Shown: one piece after another, positions 5,383 through 6,452 of the stretch
Layout: each line of letters opens with the position of its first letter
Numbering within the stretch: the stretch's first letter is position 1
Origin: Candidatus Odyssella thessalonicensis
GTDB lineage: Bacteria; Pseudomonadota; Alphaproteobacteria; Bin65
Assembly (NCBI GenBank): GCA_005240015.1
Contig: SBBV01000202.1
Location: 1-6,452, forward strand
Length of the DNA: 6,452 nucleotides
Direction of reading: 5' to 3'
The notes under the pieces: model-generated
The model's database searches: none
Told to the model about the DNA's origin: nothing
The model's input: the letters and a program-made list of their open reading frames with translations, nothing else
Translations under genes and position numbers: made by a program

Positions 5383-5425
5383 GCAAACGCGCGGAGGCAG
5401 CCGTCGGTTCCCGCCGGGGCAGGGC

Positions 5426-6452
5426 TTACGCCGCAGCGCGGCGCCCGAGCCAGGCGTCGAGGTCGGCGAGCGCGCGGCGGGCGAGCGCGGCCTTGCGGTC
5501 GGCGCCTTTCGGCCCGCGCCTGCCGGTCTCGGGAAGGGGCGGGAACAGGCCGAAATTGACATTCATGGGCTGGAAGGTGTCGGCCGCGGCGCCGCCCGTG
5601 ATGTGGCCGAGCAGGGCGCCCAGCGCGGTCGTGGCCGGCGGTGGGGCGGGTGCGCGGCCCATCGCCTCGGCGGCGGCGAAGCGGCCGGCAAGGAGGCCGA
5701 TCGCGGCGCTCTCGACATAGCCCTCGACGCCGGTGATCTGCCCGGCGAAGCGCAGGCGCGGCTCGGCCCGCAAGCGCAGTTCGCCGTCGAGCAGCTTCGG
5801 GCTGTTGATGAAGGTGTTGCGGTGGAGGCCGCCGAGGCGTGCGAACTCCGCGCGCTCGAGCCCGGGGATCAGCCGGAAGATCCGCGTCTGCTCGCCATGC
5901 CGGAGCTTGGTCTGGAATCCGACCATGTTGTAGAGCGTGCCGAGCGCATTGTCCTGGCGCAGCTGCACCACCGCCCAGGGGCGCCGGCCGGTGTTGGGAT
6001 CGGTCAAGCCCACCGGCTTCATCGGGCCGTAGCGCAGCGTGTCGTGGCCGCGCGCGGCCATCACCTCGATCGGCAGGCAGCCCTCGAAATAGGGCGTGCT
6101 CGTCTCCCACTCCTTGAACTCGGTCTTCTCGCCGGCGAGCAGCGCCGCGACGAACGCATCGTACTCGGCGCGCTCGAGCGGGCAGTTGATGTAGTCCTCG
6201 CCCGTGCCGCCCGGCCCCGGCTTGTCGTAACGCGACTGGAACCAGGCTCGGCCGAAGTCGATCGTCTCCTTGTAGACGATTGGCGCGATCGCATCGAAGA
6301 ACGCGAGCGAGTTCTCGCCGGTGAGCTTCAGGATCGCATCGCTCAGGGCAGGCGAGGTGAGCGGCCCGGTGGCGACGATGACCGAGCGCCAATCGGAGGG
6401 CGGCAGCCCCGCGACCTCCTCGCGCCGGAGCTCGATCAGCGGCTCGTCCGCC
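5426..6452 (-). CDS. trmFO: tRNA U54 5-methyltransferase TrmFO (folate/FAD-dependent), C-terminal part
   Basis: TrmFO makes 5-methyluridine at position 54 in the tRNA T-loop, using methylenetetrahydrofolate as carbon donor and reduced FAD. Codons from 6451 to the TAA at 5426-5428 give 341 residues. The N-terminal FAD-binding part (roughly 100 residues or more) is beyond the edge. Visible motifs, numbered from the first complete codon, are [17 protein letters not shown] (24-40), FFDAIAPIV (51-59), AWFQSRYDK (69-77) and [15 protein letters not shown] (86-100). Its Cys90 corresponds to the catalytic-region cysteine Cys226 of the B. subtilis enzyme. [19 protein letters not shown] (122-140), the later [14 protein letters not shown] and [11 protein letters not shown] are also typical. 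The frame is uninterrupted. Presence of TrmFO suggests tRNA m5U54 is made by the folate pathway rather than SAM-dependent TrmA. The start and promoter are outside the window. Confidence 0.95.
   Translation of the reverse strand, partial: ADEPLIELRREEVAGLPPSDWRSVIVATGPLTSPALSDAILKLTGENSLAFFDAIAPIVYKETIDFGRAWFQSRYDKPGPGGTGEDYINCPLERAEYDAFVAALLAGEKTEFKEWETSTPYFEGCLPIEVMAARGHDTLRYGPMKPVGLTDPNTGRRPWAVVQLRQDNALGTLYNMVGFQTKLRHGEQTRIFRLIPGLERAEFARLGGLHRNTFINSPKLLDGELRLRAEPRLRFAGQITGVEGYVESAAIGLLAGRFAAAEAMGRAPAPPPATTALGALLGHITGGAAADTFQPMNVNFGLFPPLPETGRRGPKGADRKAALARRALADLDAWLGRRAAA

Noticed and set aside
5268..6392. A 374-codon minus-strand frame overlapping trmFO.
   Set aside because: It is an out-of-frame shadow; the real frame contains all TrmFO motifs in order and is open to the window edge.
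1..6452. A defence island, CRISPR array, prophage or insertion sequence.
   Set aside because: No direct-repeat array, transposase, integrase or toxin-antitoxin pair is visible; base composition and codon use are uniform across the genes.

Overview
The window is high-GC DNA from a bacterial chromosome, most likely an alphaproteobacterium. The main reasons are the yajC-secD-secF block with a YajC that begins MWISEAFAQ, the divergent DUF815-type ATPase upstream, and the nearby NDUFAF6-like phytoene-synthase homologue and TrmFO gene. I cannot name a genus. All genes look chromosomal and vertically inherited. I see no transposase, CRISPR array, tRNA or rRNA.

Layout: (a) 1-138, minus strand: the first 46 codons of a DUF815-like AAA+ ATPase running off the left edge. 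(b) 139-321: a divergent intergenic region with a plausible sigma-70 promoter (221-248) for the Sec operon. (c) 322-3344, plus strand: yajC, secD and secF, with gaps of 34 and 10 bp. These are the accessory subunits of the SecYEG translocon. SecD and SecF use the proton-motive force to pull exported proteins across the inner membrane, and YajC associates with them. (d) 3345-3491: a convergent intergenic region with an imperfect inverted repeat of a dispersed intergenic type, followed by a strong intrinsic terminator. (e) 3492-4100, minus strand: a 202-residue membrane protein related to the N-terminal membrane domain of PuuD (Urate_ox_N) but without a cytochrome c domain. (f) 4253-5092, plus strand: a phytoene/squalene-synthase-fold protein that has lost both aspartate-rich metal-binding motifs and resembles the mitochondrial complex I assembly factor NDUFAF6. 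(g) 5089-5343, minus strand: a small, very hydrophilic 84-residue protein whose stop codon shares a CTAG with the stop codon of (f). (h) 5426-6452, minus strand: the C-terminal 341 residues of TrmFO, the folate/FAD-dependent tRNA U54 methyltransferase, cut by the right edge.

The Sec genes form one functional unit ended by the terminator at 3444-3469. The rest are housekeeping or poorly characterised genes. The points most worth a second look are the probably non-catalytic NDUFAF6-like protein, the stand-alone PuuD-type membrane domain beside it, the tail-to-tail CTAG overlap, and inverted repeats that overlap or adjoin ribosome-binding sites. I do not see convincing evidence for an entirely new multi-gene system.
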